NCBI GenBank assembly: GCA_016790515.1
Contig: JAEUOY010000039.1
Coordinates: 1-43,948 of the forward strand
DNA from: Burkholderiaceae bacterium
GTDB lineage: Bacteria > Pseudomonadota > Gammaproteobacteria > Burkholderiales > Burkholderiaceae_C
Direction of reading: 5' to 3'
Length of the DNA: 43,948 nt
Part shown: positions 19,361 to 27,304 of the stretch, in pieces
Layout of the letters: every line of letters begins with the position of its first letter
Numbering within the stretch: position 1 is the first letter of the stretch
Position numbers and translations under genes: made by a program
Notes under the pieces: generated by a model
What the model was told of the DNA's origin: nothing
Databases searched by the model: none
The model's input: the letters and a program-made list of their open reading frames with translations, nothing else

Positions 19361-20079
19361 AACACCAGATCCCACACGCCGTGGCCGAGCTTCAGGCCGC
19401 GGGCCTCGAACTTGGTCAGCGGCCGCAGTTCGGGCCGCGGCGCATAGCCTTCGGCGGTGTTGCGCAGCGCCGGGCAGCCGCCCAGCACCTGCAGCATCTG
19501 CTGCGCGTAGTCTTCCCAGTCGGTCGCGCAATGCAGCCAGCCGCCGGGGGCCAGGCGGCTGGCCACCAGCTCGACGAAGGCGCGCTGGATCAGGCGGCGC
19601 TTGTGGTGCCGCTTCTTGTGCCAGGGGTCGGGAAAGAAAACGTGCACGCCGGCCAGCGTCGCGGGCGCGATCATCTGTTGCAGCACCTCGACCGCGTCGT
19701 GGCGAAGCAGGCGCAGGTTGCCGATGCCGCGCTCGCCGATCTCGCGCAACAGCGCGCCGACGCCGGGCTGGTGCACCTCGACCCCGATGAAGTCCAGGTC
19801 GGGCCGCGCCAGCGCGATCTGCGTGGTGGCCTGGCCCATGCCGAAACCGATCTCCAGCACCCGCGGCGCGTCGCGCCCGAACAGCGCCGGCCAGTCGGGC
19901 ACGGCAGGCTGGAACGGCAGCAGGTAGCGCGGCCCCAGTTCCTGCAGCGCCCGCTGCTGGCCGCTGCCCAGCCGCCCGGCGCGCAGCACGAAGCTGCGCA
20001 CCGGGCGCAGCCGCGGCGGCAGGCGGTCGGCTGCGGCGGCGACGACGGCGTCGGTGGGGCGGGGCGGGGTGGCGGTCAT
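19348..20079 (-). CDS. trmB: tRNA (guanine-N7-)-methyltransferase
   Basis: Methylates G46 in the variable loop of tRNAs using S-adenosylmethionine. The protein has 243 residues. SAM motif I is [20 protein letters not shown] and the catalytic/tRNA-binding signature is [18 protein letters not shown]. The C-terminal [20 protein letters not shown] stretch is typical of TrmB. The N-terminal 25 residues are a non-conserved Ala/Pro-rich leader ([20 protein letters not shown]). The start at 20079 was chosen because nothing upstream is conserved. It lies 53 bases after the dgkA stop on the same strand and may be read from the same transcript. Confidence 0.95.
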   Translation of the reverse strand: MTATPPRPTDAVVAAAADRLPPRLRPVRSFVLRAGRLGSGQQRALQELGPRYLLPFQPAVPDWPALFGRDAPRVLEIGFGMGQATTQIALARPDLDFIGVEVHQPGVGALLREIGERGIGNLRLLRHDAVEVLQQMIAPATLAGVHVFFPDPWHKKRHHKRRLIQRAFVELVASRLAPGGWLHCATDWEDYAQQMLQVLGGCPALRNTAEGYAPRPELRPLTKFEARGLKLGHGVWDLVFVRA

Positions 20080-20132
20080 CGAGGCGCAGCGGGGCCGGGC
20101 GGGCGCGATTCTGCCCCAGGCCCGGGCGGTGT

Positions 20133-20558
20133 TCAGGGCCAGAAGACCACGCCCCAGGTCAGCACCAACGCCAGCAGGCTCAGCGTCACCGCGGTGCTGC
20201 CCTGGTCCTTGGCGCGCCCCAGCAGCGGGTGGTGCTGCAGCGAGACCGCATCGGCCAGCGCCTCGATGGCCGAGTTGAACAGCTCGACGATCCAGACCAC
20301 CAGCACCGAAACCGACAGCGCCAGCGCCTCCCAGCGGCCCGGCGCGGCCCACCAGGCCAGCGCCAGCAGCGGCAGACCCAGCATCACCTCGAGCCTGAAC
20401 GCGGCCTCGTGGCGCCACGCGGCGCGCCAGCCCGCCCAGGAATAGCCCGCCGCCCGCGCCAGCCGGGTGAAGCCGGCCGGGTTCTTGTGCGGGCTGGTGG
20501 CCGCAGGGTCGGCCGCGGTCGGTTGCGGCGCGGGCTTGTCGAGCGGGTCGGGTGTCAT
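20133..20558 (-). CDS. dgkA: Diacylglycerol kinase (prokaryotic DgkA)
   Basis: Phosphorylates diacylglycerol to phosphatidic acid in the inner membrane, returning it to phospholipid synthesis. The 141-residue protein has an N-terminal polar leader of about 30 residues and three predicted membrane helices. The DgkA core includes [14 protein letters not shown], the active-site stretch [19 protein letters not shown], and [14 protein letters not shown], close to the family KDxGSAAV. It overlaps the sensor-kinase stop by 4 bases. In this context it plausibly recycles diacylglycerol made by the divergent EptA, whose reaction consumes phosphatidylethanolamine and leaves diacylglycerol. Confidence 0.94.
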   Translation of the reverse strand: MTPDPLDKPAPQPTAADPAATSPHKNPAGFTRLARAAGYSWAGWRAAWRHEAAFRLEVMLGLPLLALAWWAAPGRWEALALSVSVLVVWIVELFNSAIEALADAVSLQHHPLLGRAKDQGSTAVTLSLLALVLTWGVVFWP

Positions 20559-21865
20559 GCGGGCGAGTCCTGGGTCGGGGCGCCGGTCAGGTCGAGTTCG
20601 ACCGCGAAGCCCCGCTCGGTGTCGGGCAGCCGCAGCCGGCCGCCGTGGGCGCGCGCCACGCGATCGGCCAGCATCAGGCCCAGGCCGGTGGCGCCATCGT
20701 AGGCCTGGGCGTCCAGCGCCGCCTGCAGCTGCGCCAGGCGTTCCGCGGCCACGCCGGGGCCGTCGTCCTGCAGCCGCAGGCTGCCGCCGCGCGGCTGGGT
20801 CACCGCGACCTGCTGCGCGCCATGGCGCAGCGCGTTGTCCAGCAGGTTGACCAGCGCTGCGGCCAGCAGGTCGGCGTCGGCCTGCACCTGGAGGCCGTCG
20901 GCCACCCGCACCTGCAGCCCGGCCGCCGGCAGCCGGGCCACCAGGCGCGCCACGTCGACCGGGCTGCGGTTCAACGCACTGCCGGTGCGGAACAGTCCGA
21001 GCAGCGCGGCGACCACGCCCTGCAAGCGGGCCGCCGCGTCGCGCACCCGCTGCAGCCGCGGCGTCAGTGGCGCCGGGCATTCGCGCAGCGCGACCGCCAG
21101 CTGGGCGTCGATGCCGGCCAGCGGCGTGCGCAGCGCGTGCGCGGCATGTGCCGAGAAGGCGCGCTCGGTCGCCACCCGCGTGGCCAGCCGGTCCATCAGC
21201 GCGTCGATCGCCCGGTGCACCGGCTGCAGCTCGCGGCGCTCGGCCGGGCCCAGCGAATGTTCCGGGCTTTGCACCGCGGCGTCGACGTCCAGCGCCTCCA
21301 GCCGGTCCGACAGGGTCTGCAGCGGCTCGAGCTCGCTGCGCACGCGCGAGCGCAGCCAGACATGACCGAGCAGCCCGACCGCCAGCGCGGCCAGCACGGC
21401 GCTCAGCGCGGCATCGGCCCGGGCCTCGAGCCGCTCGTCGCGGGTCTGCGCGGCGTACAGCATGCGACCGTCGGCGCCCAGCGCCAGGCCGAACAGGCGC
21501 CAGTCGGGGGTGTCGCCGAAACCGGCCGAGGGCGTCGAGCGCCACGGCGTCGCCGGTGCGCGCGTCGAACGCAGCGGCACCGTGCCGTCGCGTTCGACCA
21601 CCTGCCAGGCGAAGCGGTCGAGCGCGCCGCCGGGCGTCGGCGGGGTCGTCAACGCGGCCGCCGCCGCGGGTTGCAGCGCGATCGCGGCGAGCAGCTCGGC
21701 CGCCGACTGCAGGCCGTCGTCGAGCAGTTCGTCGACCTCGCTGGTCGCCGCCAGCCAGACCGCGGCGCCGACCGCCAGGCCCCAGACGAGCGACCAGGCG
21801 ACCAGCGCATTGGCCAGCCGGGTGCGGATCGTCGGCACGCGCGGCGACGAGGCAGTCCCGGTCAT
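20555..21865 (-). CDS. Sensor histidine kinase (QseC/PmrB-like) with variant H-box
   Basis: A 436-residue membrane sensor kinase. Membrane helices lie at about residues 21-41 and 152-171, enclosing a periplasmic sensor of about 110 residues, followed by a HAMP-like linker. The HisKA box is [16 protein letters not shown] with phospho-acceptor His243. The usual Glu after this His is Ala244. The ATPase parts are intact: N-box [13 protein letters not shown]1 QDDGPGV and G2 GATGLGLML. It overlaps the response-regulator stop by 4 bases and dgkA by 4 bases, so all three are one operon. By family and neighbourhood it may sense cationic peptides or metals and control eptA. The signal is not shown by the sequence. 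Confidence 0.92.
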   Translation of the reverse strand: MTGTASSPRVPTIRTRLANALVAWSLVWGLAVGAAVWLAATSEVDELLDDGLQSAAELLAAIALQPAAAAALTTPPTPGGALDRFAWQVVERDGTVPLRSTRAPATPWRSTPSAGFGDTPDWRLFGLALGADGRMLYAAQTRDERLEARADAALSAVLAALAVGLLGHVWLRSRVRSELEPLQTLSDRLEALDVDAAVQSPEHSLGPAERRELQPVHRAIDALMDRLATRVATERAFSAHAAHALRTPLAGIDAQLAVALRECPAPLTPRLQRVRDAAARLQGVVAALLGLFRTGSALNRSPVDVARLVARLPAAGLQVRVADGLQVQADADLLAAALVNLLDNALRHGAQQVAVTQPRGGSLRLQDDGPGVAAERLAQLQAALDAQAYDGATGLGLMLADRVARAHGGRLRLPDTERGFAVELDLTGAPTQDSPA

Positions 21866-22518
21866 GGCGCCGCGACGCGGTAGCCCAGGCCGCGCGCCGT
21901 CTCGATCAGCTCGCGACCGAGCTTGCGCCGCAGCGCCGAGACATGCACTTCCAGCGCATTGCTCGCCAGCTCGGCATCGAAGCCGAGCACCAGTTTCTCG
22001 AGGTCGGACTTGGGCACGATGCGGCCGGCGCGCAGCACCAGCGCTTCGAGCACCGCCCATTCGCGCGCGGTCAGCTCGACCCGCGCGCCGCGGCAGCGCA
22101 CCGTCTTCGCGTTGAGGTCGACCTCGATGTCGCCGAAGCGGCGCGTCGCGGCACCGCCGCCGGCGATGCGCCGGCCCAGCGCGCGCAGCCGGGCGGCCAG
22201 CTCCTCGGGCGCGAAGGGCTTCACGAGGTAGTCGTCGGCGCCGGCGTCCAGCCCCTCGATGCGGTGCTGCAGCTGGTCGCGCGCGGTCAGCATCAGCGCC
22301 GGCGTGGTGTCGCCGTGCCGGCGACGGTGGCGCAGCCAGTCCAGCCCGGAGCCGTCGGGCAGCTGCCAGTCGACCAGCAGCGCGTCGAACGGCTCGCCCT
22401 GCCGGGCCCGCGCCTGGTCCAGCGAGCGGCACCAGTCGACCACATGGCCGTCGCCCAGCAGGTAGTCGCGCAGGCCTTCGCCGAGCAGGGCATCGTCTTC
22501 GAGCAGCAGCAGGCGCAT
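21862..22518 (-). CDS. OmpR-family response regulator (PmrA/QseB-like)
   Basis: A 218-residue two-domain regulator. The receiver domain carries the acidic pair in LLLLEDDALLGEGL, phospho-acceptor Asp50 in ALLVDWQLPDGSG, Thr78 in LTARD and Lys100 in DYLVKPFAPEEL. The C-terminal winged helix (about residues 122-218) has TAREWAVLEALVLRAGRIV and SNALEVHVSALRRKLG, characteristic of the QseB/PmrA branch. It is the first gene of the operon with the sensor kinase and dgkA, and diverges from eptA across 99 bases. That gap contains a direct repeat resembling the binding site of this subfamily, so self-control and control of eptA are likely. Confidence 0.94.
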   Translation of the reverse strand: MRLLLLEDDALLGEGLRDYLLGDGHVVDWCRSLDQARARQGEPFDALLVDWQLPDGSGLDWLRHRRRHGDTTPALMLTARDQLQHRIEGLDAGADDYLVKPFAPEELAARLRALGRRIAGGGAATRRFGDIEVDLNAKTVRCRGARVELTAREWAVLEALVLRAGRIVPKSDLEKLVLGFDAELASNALEVHVSALRRKLGRELIETARGLGYRVAAP

Positions 22519-22577
22519 GGCAGGTGATTGCGGTGTCGCGGCGGGATGGCTGAAGGACGAACCGTACCACCGCGACC

Positions 22578-22594
22578 CTTCAGGCTGGCTTCAT
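22578..22594 (+). promoter_or_regulatory. PmrA/QseB-type box in front of eptA
   Basis: CTTCAG-N5-CTTCAT: two hexamer half-sites in direct repeat, 11 bases apart. They are spaced exactly like PmrA boxes (consensus about CTTAAG-N5-CTTAAT), with C in place of the first A in each half. It lies between the response-regulator start (22518) and the eptA ATG (22618). TGAAAT at 22605-22610 is a possible -10, which would put the start of transcription very close to the ATG. The site is seen; regulator binding is inferred. Confidence 0.55.
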
Positions 22595-22617
22595 GCGGGA
22601 GCCGTGAAATCGGCGCG

Positions 22618-24339
22618 ATGAAACTGCCGACCCTCGAGTTGCCCCGGATATCGACCCTGTGCGAAGCGCCAGCCCGGCCGCGCTTCACCGTCGATGCGAC
22701 GGTCGAGCAGCTGATCGTCGTCGCCAGCCTGTTCTGGGCGCTGGCCGCCAACCGGTCCTTCCTGTCCGCGGCGCTGCAGGGCCGCAGCCTGACCGACGCC
22801 TCGTCCTGGGGCTTCGGTGCCGCGATGCTGGTGCTGGTGGTCGCGCTGCACGGGCTGCTGCTGGCGCTGGTGGCCAACCGCTGGACGATCAAGCCGCTGC
22901 TGGTGCTGCTGACGCTGGGCACCGCCAGCGCCAGCTACTACATGGGCGCCTACGGCGTCATTCTCGACCCGTCGATGCTGCGCAACGTGCTGCGCACCGA
23001 TGTCGGCGAGGCGCGCGAACTGCTGGGCCCGCAGTGGCTGCTGCACATGGTGGTGTACGCCGGGCTGCCGCTGCTGTTGCTGTGGCGCGTGCGGGTTGTC
23101 GAACGGCCCTGGCTGCGCGCTGCCGGCGTGCGCCTGGTCATGCTGCTGCTGAGCGCCGCGGTGCTGGCGGGCGTGGTGCTGGCGGTGTTCCAGCCCTTCT
23201 CGTCGCTGATGCGCAACCACAAGGAACTGCGCTACCTGATCACGCCGGCGAACTACCTGTGGTCGATCGGCAGCATCGCGGTGACCGATGCCAAGGGCGC
23301 CGCCCGGCCGCGCCAGCCGATCGGGCTGGACGCCGCCGCCGGACCGTCCTGGGCGGCGCGGCGCAAGCCGCTGGTCGTCGTCGTGGTGGTCGGCGAGACC
23401 GCCCGCGCCGCCAACTGGGGGCTGTCGGGCTACGCGCGGCAGACGACGCCGCAGCTGGCGCAGCTGCCGGTGCTGAACTTCAGCCAGGTGCAGTCCTGCG
23501 GCACCAACACCGAGGTCTCGGTGCCCTGCATGTTCGCCCCGGTCGGCCGGCGCGACTACGACGAGGCCCGCATCCGCGGCCAGGAATCGCTGCTGCACGT
23601 CGCCGCGCGTGCCGGTGTCGCGGTGCAGTGGCGCGACAACCAGAGCGGCTGCAAGGGCACCTGCGACGGCCTGCCCGGCGACACCGTGTCGGCGCTGAAC
23701 GCGCCCGGCCTGTGCAGCGGCGACCATTGCCTCGACGAGGGCCTGGTGCATGACCTGGACCAGCGGCTGAGCTCGGCCCGGGGCACCCAGCTGTGGGTGA
23801 TGCACATGCTCGGCAACCACGGGCCGTCGTATTTCAGGCGCTACCCGCCGGCCTTTGCCCGCTTCCAGCCCGAGTGCCGCGACGACGACCTGCGCCGCTG
23901 CAGCACCGAGCAGATCACCAACAGCTACGACAACGCGCTGCTCTACACCGACCATGTGCTGGCCACCGCGATCGCCAAGCTCGAGGCCCACGCCGGCGAA
24001 GTCGACGCCGCGCTGCTCTACGTGTCCGACCACGGCGAGTCGCTGGGCGAGCGCAACCTGTTCCTGCACGGCGTGCCCTACGCGATCGCGCCGGACGTGC
24101 AGACCCGGGTGCCGATGGTGATGTGGTTCAGCGGCGGCTTCGAGCGCGCGGCCGGGCTGGCCCGCGGCTGCCTGCGGCCGGCGCTGCAGCAGCAGGCGGC
24201 CAGGCCGCTGGCGCACGACCACCTGTTCCACACCGTGCTCGGGCTGCTGGACGTGCGCACGCAGCTGCACGACGCGGCCTTCGACCTGAGCGCCGGCTGC
24301 CGCGAGCCGGCGGCCGCGGTGGCCGTTGCCGCCCGATGA
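22618..24339 (+). CDS. eptA: Lipid A phosphoethanolamine transferase
   Basis: Transfers phosphoethanolamine from phosphatidylethanolamine to lipid A phosphates on the periplasmic side of the inner membrane, lowering negative charge and giving tolerance to cationic peptides such as polymyxin. The 573-residue protein has five N-terminal membrane helices (to about residue 195) and a C-terminal alkaline-phosphatase-fold domain. Zinc/catalytic residues are seen: Glu260 in VVGETARAANWG, acceptor Thr298 in CGTNTEVSVPCMF, and Asp-His in LYVSDHGESLGE. Several cysteines suit the usual periplasmic disulfides. The residue after the acceptor Thr is Glu where EptA/MCR proteins usually have Ala. The start at 22618 was chosen because the conserved N-terminus begins there. 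It overlaps the PAP2 gene by 4 bases. Confidence 0.94.
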   Translation: MKLPTLELPRISTLCEAPARPRFTVDATVEQLIVVASLFWALAANRSFLSAALQGRSLTDASSWGFGAAMLVLVVALHGLLLALVANRWTIKPLLVLLTLGTASASYYMGAYGVILDPSMLRNVLRTDVGEARELLGPQWLLHMVVYAGLPLLLLWRVRVVERPWLRAAGVRLVMLLLSAAVLAGVVLAVFQPFSSLMRNHKELRYLITPANYLWSIGSIAVTDAKGAARPRQPIGLDAAAGPSWAARRKPLVVVVVVGETARAANWGLSGYARQTTPQLAQLPVLNFSQVQSCGTNTEVSVPCMFAPVGRRDYDEARIRGQESLLHVAARAGVAVQWRDNQSGCKGTCDGLPGDTVSALNAPGLCSGDHCLDEGLVHDLDQRLSSARGTQLWVMHMLGNHGPSYFRRYPPAFARFQPECRDDDLRRCSTEQITNSYDNALLYTDHVLATAIAKLEAHAGEVDAALLYVSDHGESLGERNLFLHGVPYAIAPDVQTRVPMVMWFSGGFERAAGLARGCLRPALQQQAARPLAHDHLFHTVLGLLDVRTQLHDAAFDLSAGCREPAAAVAVAAR

Positions 24340-25106
24340 ACGGCCCGGTGAGCGGTCGGGTGAGCGACCCGTTGATCGGCCCGGTGATCGGCCCAGCGAG
24401 CGGCCCGGTGATCGGCCCAGCGAGCGACCCGCCGATCGCCCGGCCGCGCGACGCCTGGTGGCTGCTCGCCGGCCTGGCCGTTCTGCTGGCCTGGGAGGCG
24501 TCGGGCGGCGACCGCTGGCTGATCCAGTTCTACGGCAGCCCGTCGGGCTTCGCCTGGCGTGACGCCTGGCTGACCAGCCGGCTGCTGCACGACGGCGGGC
24601 GCTGGCTGGCCTGGGGCGTGATGGCGGCGCTGGTCTGGCAGACCCTGCGCGCCGGACCCGGCGAGCCCACGCGCGGCGAACGCCTGTACTGGCTGGCTGC
24701 GATCCTCGTCGCGCTGGTCTTCGTGCCTGCGCTGAAGCGCTTCAGCACGACCAGCTGCCCCTGGGACCTGCAGGCCTTCGGCGGCACCGTGCCGTATGTG
24801 CCGCACTGGCTGCTGGGCCAGGCCGACGGCGGTCCCGGCCACTGCTTCCCGTCGGGCCATGCGGTGGCGGCGTTCGCCTTCTTCGGCGTCCACTTCCTCT
24901 GGCGGCGGCACCGGCCCGGCCTGGCCCGCGGCGCGCTGGCCGCGGTGTGGATCGTCGGCGCCGCCTTCGGCTGGGCCCAGATGGCGCGCGGCGCGCACTT
25001 CCTCAGCCACACGCTGTGGACCGCCTGGTGCTGCTGGGCGATCTGCAGCGCCGCGGCCTGGGTGCTGGACAGCCGGCGCCCGGGCCGGGTGGCCATGGCA
25101 TCATGA
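24336..25106 (+). CDS. PAP2-family membrane phosphatase
   Basis: A 256-residue inner-membrane phosphatase of the PAP2 superfamily (COG3907-like). Residues 3-34 are a cytoplasmic low-complexity leader of eight tetrapeptides, described separately. About five membrane helices follow. Active-site parts are LKRFSTTSCPWDLQAFGG, GHCFPSGHAVAAFAFF (PSGH catalytic block) and QMARGAHFLSHTLWTAWCCW (third block with its His). The CPWDL and FLSHTLW variants are normal for this subfamily. Likely substrates are lipid phosphates or diphosphates; with eptA directly upstream (4-base overlap), lipid A, phosphatidic acid or phosphatidylglycerophosphate are candidates. The exact substrate is not known. Confidence 0.88.
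   Translation: MNGPVSGRVSDPLIGPVIGPASGPVIGPASDPPIARPRDAWWLLAGLAVLLAWEASGGDRWLIQFYGSPSGFAWRDAWLTSRLLHDGGRWLAWGVMAALVWQTLRAGPGEPTRGERLYWLAAILVALVFVPALKRFSTTSCPWDLQAFGGTVPYVPHWLLGQADGGPGHCFPSGHAVAAFAFFGVHFLWRRHRPGLARGALAAVWIVGAAFGWAQMARGAHFLSHTLWTAWCCWAICSAAAWVLDSRRPGRVAMAS
24342..24437 (+). repeat. In-frame 12-bp (tetrapeptide) tandem repeat, PAP2 N-terminus
   Basis: Eight consecutive 12-base units encode GPVS, GRVS, DPLI, GPVI, GPAS, GPVI, GPAS, DPPI. A 24-base pair of units is duplicated perfectly (24378-24401 and 24402-24425), a sign of recent slippage or unequal recombination. Because the unit is a multiple of three, copy changes keep the reading frame. Confidence 0.85.
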
Positions 25107-25113
25107 CGCATCG

Positions 25114-26205
25114 ATGCAGCCCCTGTCGGTGGCGCGCGCGCCTGACCGCCGGTCGCTGTTGACGCTGCCGGCCGCGGGCTGCCGGGCCCGCCGCGCCGAA
25201 GTGTCCCGCCCGCCCATTCGTCGTCCCCGTCGTCCCCGCCGTCCCCGCCGTCGCCATCGCTCCGGCAGCGCGCTGCGTGATTCGTGCCTGCTGGCGCTGG
25301 CCCTGTGCGGCCCGCCTGCCTTGGCGCAGACCGCCGGGCGCGCGATCGATTCGGTCGATCTGCAGCGGCTGGCCAACGGCATCCTCGGTCTGATGAGCTA
25401 CACCGTGGCGCCCGACGTCACGACCAGCTCGCTGTCGGTGCAGAACGCGGCGACCTCGAACCCGGGGCTGACGATGACCCAGTTCGGCGGCGGCTTCACC
25501 TGGAGCCGAAGCACCCCGCTGTACCTGGAGGGCAACGCCGCGTACTCGCGCTACGACCCGGCGTTCCTGGTCAGCGACGGCACCGATCAGCGCACGGTGC
25601 CGGTGAAGTGGAACGCGTTCTCGGCCACCGGCGGCGTCGGCTGGGACTTCGCGCTGGCTGAACACTGGGTGCTGCGGCCGATCCTCAACTTCAGCTTCGG
25701 CTACGTGACCAGCGATCTCAGCATCGTCAAGTGGTGGGTCGAGGACAAGAGCAGCTCCGACCTGCAGTTCCTCGACAACGGCAAGATGAACGCCCGCGGC
25801 CTGGGCGGCTCGCTGATGATCGACTACGAGAAGTTCGCGCCCGATGCCGACGTCGACCTGGAGCTGCGCTACACCAACGTGAAGCTGCGCAACAGCGGCG
25901 CGCAGGCCGACCTGATCGCCGGCAGCGCATCGGCCGAGAGCGCCAGCGTCTGGGCCCGCCGCCGCGTACCCACCGGCTGGGTGGCCTGGGACCGCCCGGT
26001 GCGCTACGTGCTCGAAGGCGCCTACACCCGCTTCCTCGGCAGCCAGACCGAGGTCGGCGTCGACCGCATGGCGTCGCTGGGCGCCGGCATCGAGTTCGAT
26101 TCGAGCGCCCACGACATCTGGGCGACACGCTGGCGCGGCGTGCTGCGCTACAAGTTCGGCCCCGACATCTCGGGCTGGTCGCTGGGGCTGGCCGTCAGCT
26201 TCTGA
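25114..26205 (+). CDS. Outer-membrane beta-barrel protein, function unknown
   Basis: A predicted 363-residue protein. After a very basic leader comes a signal peptide (residues about 52-71, ending LCGPPALAQ). The mature part is dominated by alternating strand-like segments ending in SLGLAVSF, with C-terminal Phe as in outer-membrane barrels. Segments such as GGGFTWSRSTPLYLEGNAAY and WRGVLRYKFGPDISGWSLGL are reminiscent of solitary autotransporter-like barrels (Omp_AT type); that match is from memory and unverified. The start is uncertain: ATG 25114 leaves about 50 residues before the signal peptide, and GTG 25201 would shorten this by 29. It lies 7 bases after the PAP2 gene, and the hydrolase gene starts 14 bases later, so co-transcription is likely. 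Confidence 0.75.
   Translation: MQPLSVARAPDRRSLLTLPAAGCRARRAEVSRPPIRRPRRPRRPRRRHRSGSALRDSCLLALALCGPPALAQTAGRAIDSVDLQRLANGILGLMSYTVAPDVTTSSLSVQNAATSNPGLTMTQFGGGFTWSRSTPLYLEGNAAYSRYDPAFLVSDGTDQRTVPVKWNAFSATGGVGWDFALAEHWVLRPILNFSFGYVTSDLSIVKWWVEDKSSSDLQFLDNGKMNARGLGGSLMIDYEKFAPDADVDLELRYTNVKLRNSGAQADLIAGSASAESASVWARRRVPTGWVAWDRPVRYVLEGAYTRFLGSQTEVGVDRMASLGAGIEFDSSAHDIWATRWRGVLRYKFGPDISGWSLGLAVSF
25222..25257 (+). repeat. 9-bp tandem repeat (Arg-Pro-Arg coding)
   Basis: Units CGTCCCCGT, CGTCCCCGC, CGTCCCCGC and a degenerate CGTCGCCAT follow one another and encode RPR-RPR-RPR-RRH in the leader of the barrel protein, ahead of its signal peptide. Slippage here keeps the frame. Confidence 0.8.
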
Positions 26206-26219
26206 CGAAGTTCCAAGGG

Positions 26220-27188
26220 ATGCTGCCGAACTTCGTCGACATCGCCACCAACGGCGTGCGCCTGCGCGCCGTCGTCGAAGGCCGCGGCCCGCTGGTCGTG
26301 CTGGTCCACGGCTTCCCGGAGGGCTGGTACAGCTGGCGCCACCAGATCGGGCCGATCGCCGCGGCCGGCTTCACCGCCTGCGCGATCGACGTGCGCGGCT
26401 ACGGCGGCTCGGACAAGCCGCCCGAGGTGGCCGATTACAGCCTGGCGCAGATCACCGCCGATGTCGCCGGCGTCGTCGAGCAGCTGTCGGCCGACGGCAC
26501 GGCGGTGCTGGTCGGCCACGACTGGGGCGCGCCGATCGTCTGGAACACCGCACTGAGCCGGCCCGACCGGGTGCGCGCCGTCGCCGGCCTCTCGGTGCCC
26601 TGGACCGGCGTGCCGGCGGCGCCGCTGCTCGACCAGTTCGAGGCGGCCTTCACCGCCAGGGGCCGGTTCTTCTACCAGGTCTATTTCCAGGACATCGGCG
26701 TCGCCGAAGCCGAGCTCGAGGCCAACGTGCGCGCCGCGCTGCGCAAGTTCTACTACGCGCTCAGCGGCGACGCGCCCAAGGGAACCTGGCCGAACGACAA
26801 GCCGCATGGCGCCACGCTGCTCGACCGGCTGCCCGACCCGGCGCTGTTCCCGGCCTGGCTGTCGCGCGAGGACGAGGACCACTTCGTCGCCGAGTTCGAG
26901 GCCTCGGGCTTCTACGGGCCGCTGAACCGCTACCGCAACCATGCGCTCGATTTCGCCTGGCAGCAGGGCTACAAGGACCGCCGGATCGAGCAGCCGGCGC
27001 TGTACATCGGCGGCGACCGCGACCTCGCACTGAAGATCTTTCCCGGCGTCGATCCGGTCGCGCTGATGGCACCGCACCTGCCGGGGCTGCGCGGCGCCCA
27101 TCGGCTGCCGGGCATCGGCCACTGGACCCAGCAGGAGGCGCCCGAGCCGGTCAACCGCCTGCTGCTGGACTGGCTGAACGGGCTCTGA
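26220..27188 (+). CDS. Alpha/beta hydrolase, epoxide-hydrolase type
   Basis: A 322-residue alpha/beta-hydrolase close to soluble epoxide hydrolases. The oxyanion motif HGFPEGWYSWRHQI is followed by RGYGGSDKPPEVADYSL and the nucleophile elbow VGHDWGAPIVWN, where Asp takes the place of Ser as in epoxide hydrolases and dehalogenases. The cap domain (about 135-240) contains tyrosines usable for epoxide activation. The C-terminal acid/base pair is GGDRDLA and LPGIGHWTQQEAPE, where the His activates water. Start ATG 26220 follows AAGGG almost without a spacer, a poor ribosome arrangement. With only 14 bases after the barrel gene, reinitiation is possible. The natural epoxide is unknown. Confidence 0.9.
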   Translation: MLPNFVDIATNGVRLRAVVEGRGPLVVLVHGFPEGWYSWRHQIGPIAAAGFTACAIDVRGYGGSDKPPEVADYSLAQITADVAGVVEQLSADGTAVLVGHDWGAPIVWNTALSRPDRVRAVAGLSVPWTGVPAAPLLDQFEAAFTARGRFFYQVYFQDIGVAEAELEANVRAALRKFYYALSGDAPKGTWPNDKPHGATLLDRLPDPALFPAWLSREDEDHFVAEFEASGFYGPLNRYRNHALDFAWQQGYKDRRIEQPALYIGGDRDLALKIFPGVDPVALMAPHLPGLRGAHRLPGIGHWTQQEAPEPVNRLLLDWLNGL

Positions 27189-27208
27189 CCGCGCCGACGC
27201 CGCCGGCG

Positions 27209-27227
27209 CACCCCCTGGGTCGGGGTG
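27209..27227 (+). terminator. Hairpin after the epoxide-hydrolase gene
   Basis: CACCCC-CTGGGTC-GGGGTG is a perfect 6-base stem 20 bases after the stop. It is not followed by a T-run, so it is only a possible terminator. Confidence 0.3.
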
Positions 27228-27269
27228 TCCGCGGGCTTCCCTGAGCTTCCCGGCGCCGGCAGGGCGTCC

Positions 27270-27275
27270 TAGCAT
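27270..27275 (+). promoter_or_regulatory. Candidate -10 element
   Basis: TAGCAT 29 bases before the ATG of the small secreted protein. No convincing -35 is visible. Confidence 0.3.
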
Positions 27276-27304
27276 CGACCGCCCCGGTTCCCTGGGAGTA
27301 CACG

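Noticed and set aside
22591-24270. A 559-codon minus-strand frame opposite eptA, rich in Gln/His
   Set aside because: Its composition is that of an antisense shadow and eptA is unequivocal on the plus strand.
24990-25060. Apparent loss of canonical SR-x5-H-x3-D in the third PAP2 block
   Set aside because: GAHFLSHTLWTAW is, as I recall, the usual form in the COG3907-like subfamily; PSGH and the key His are present.
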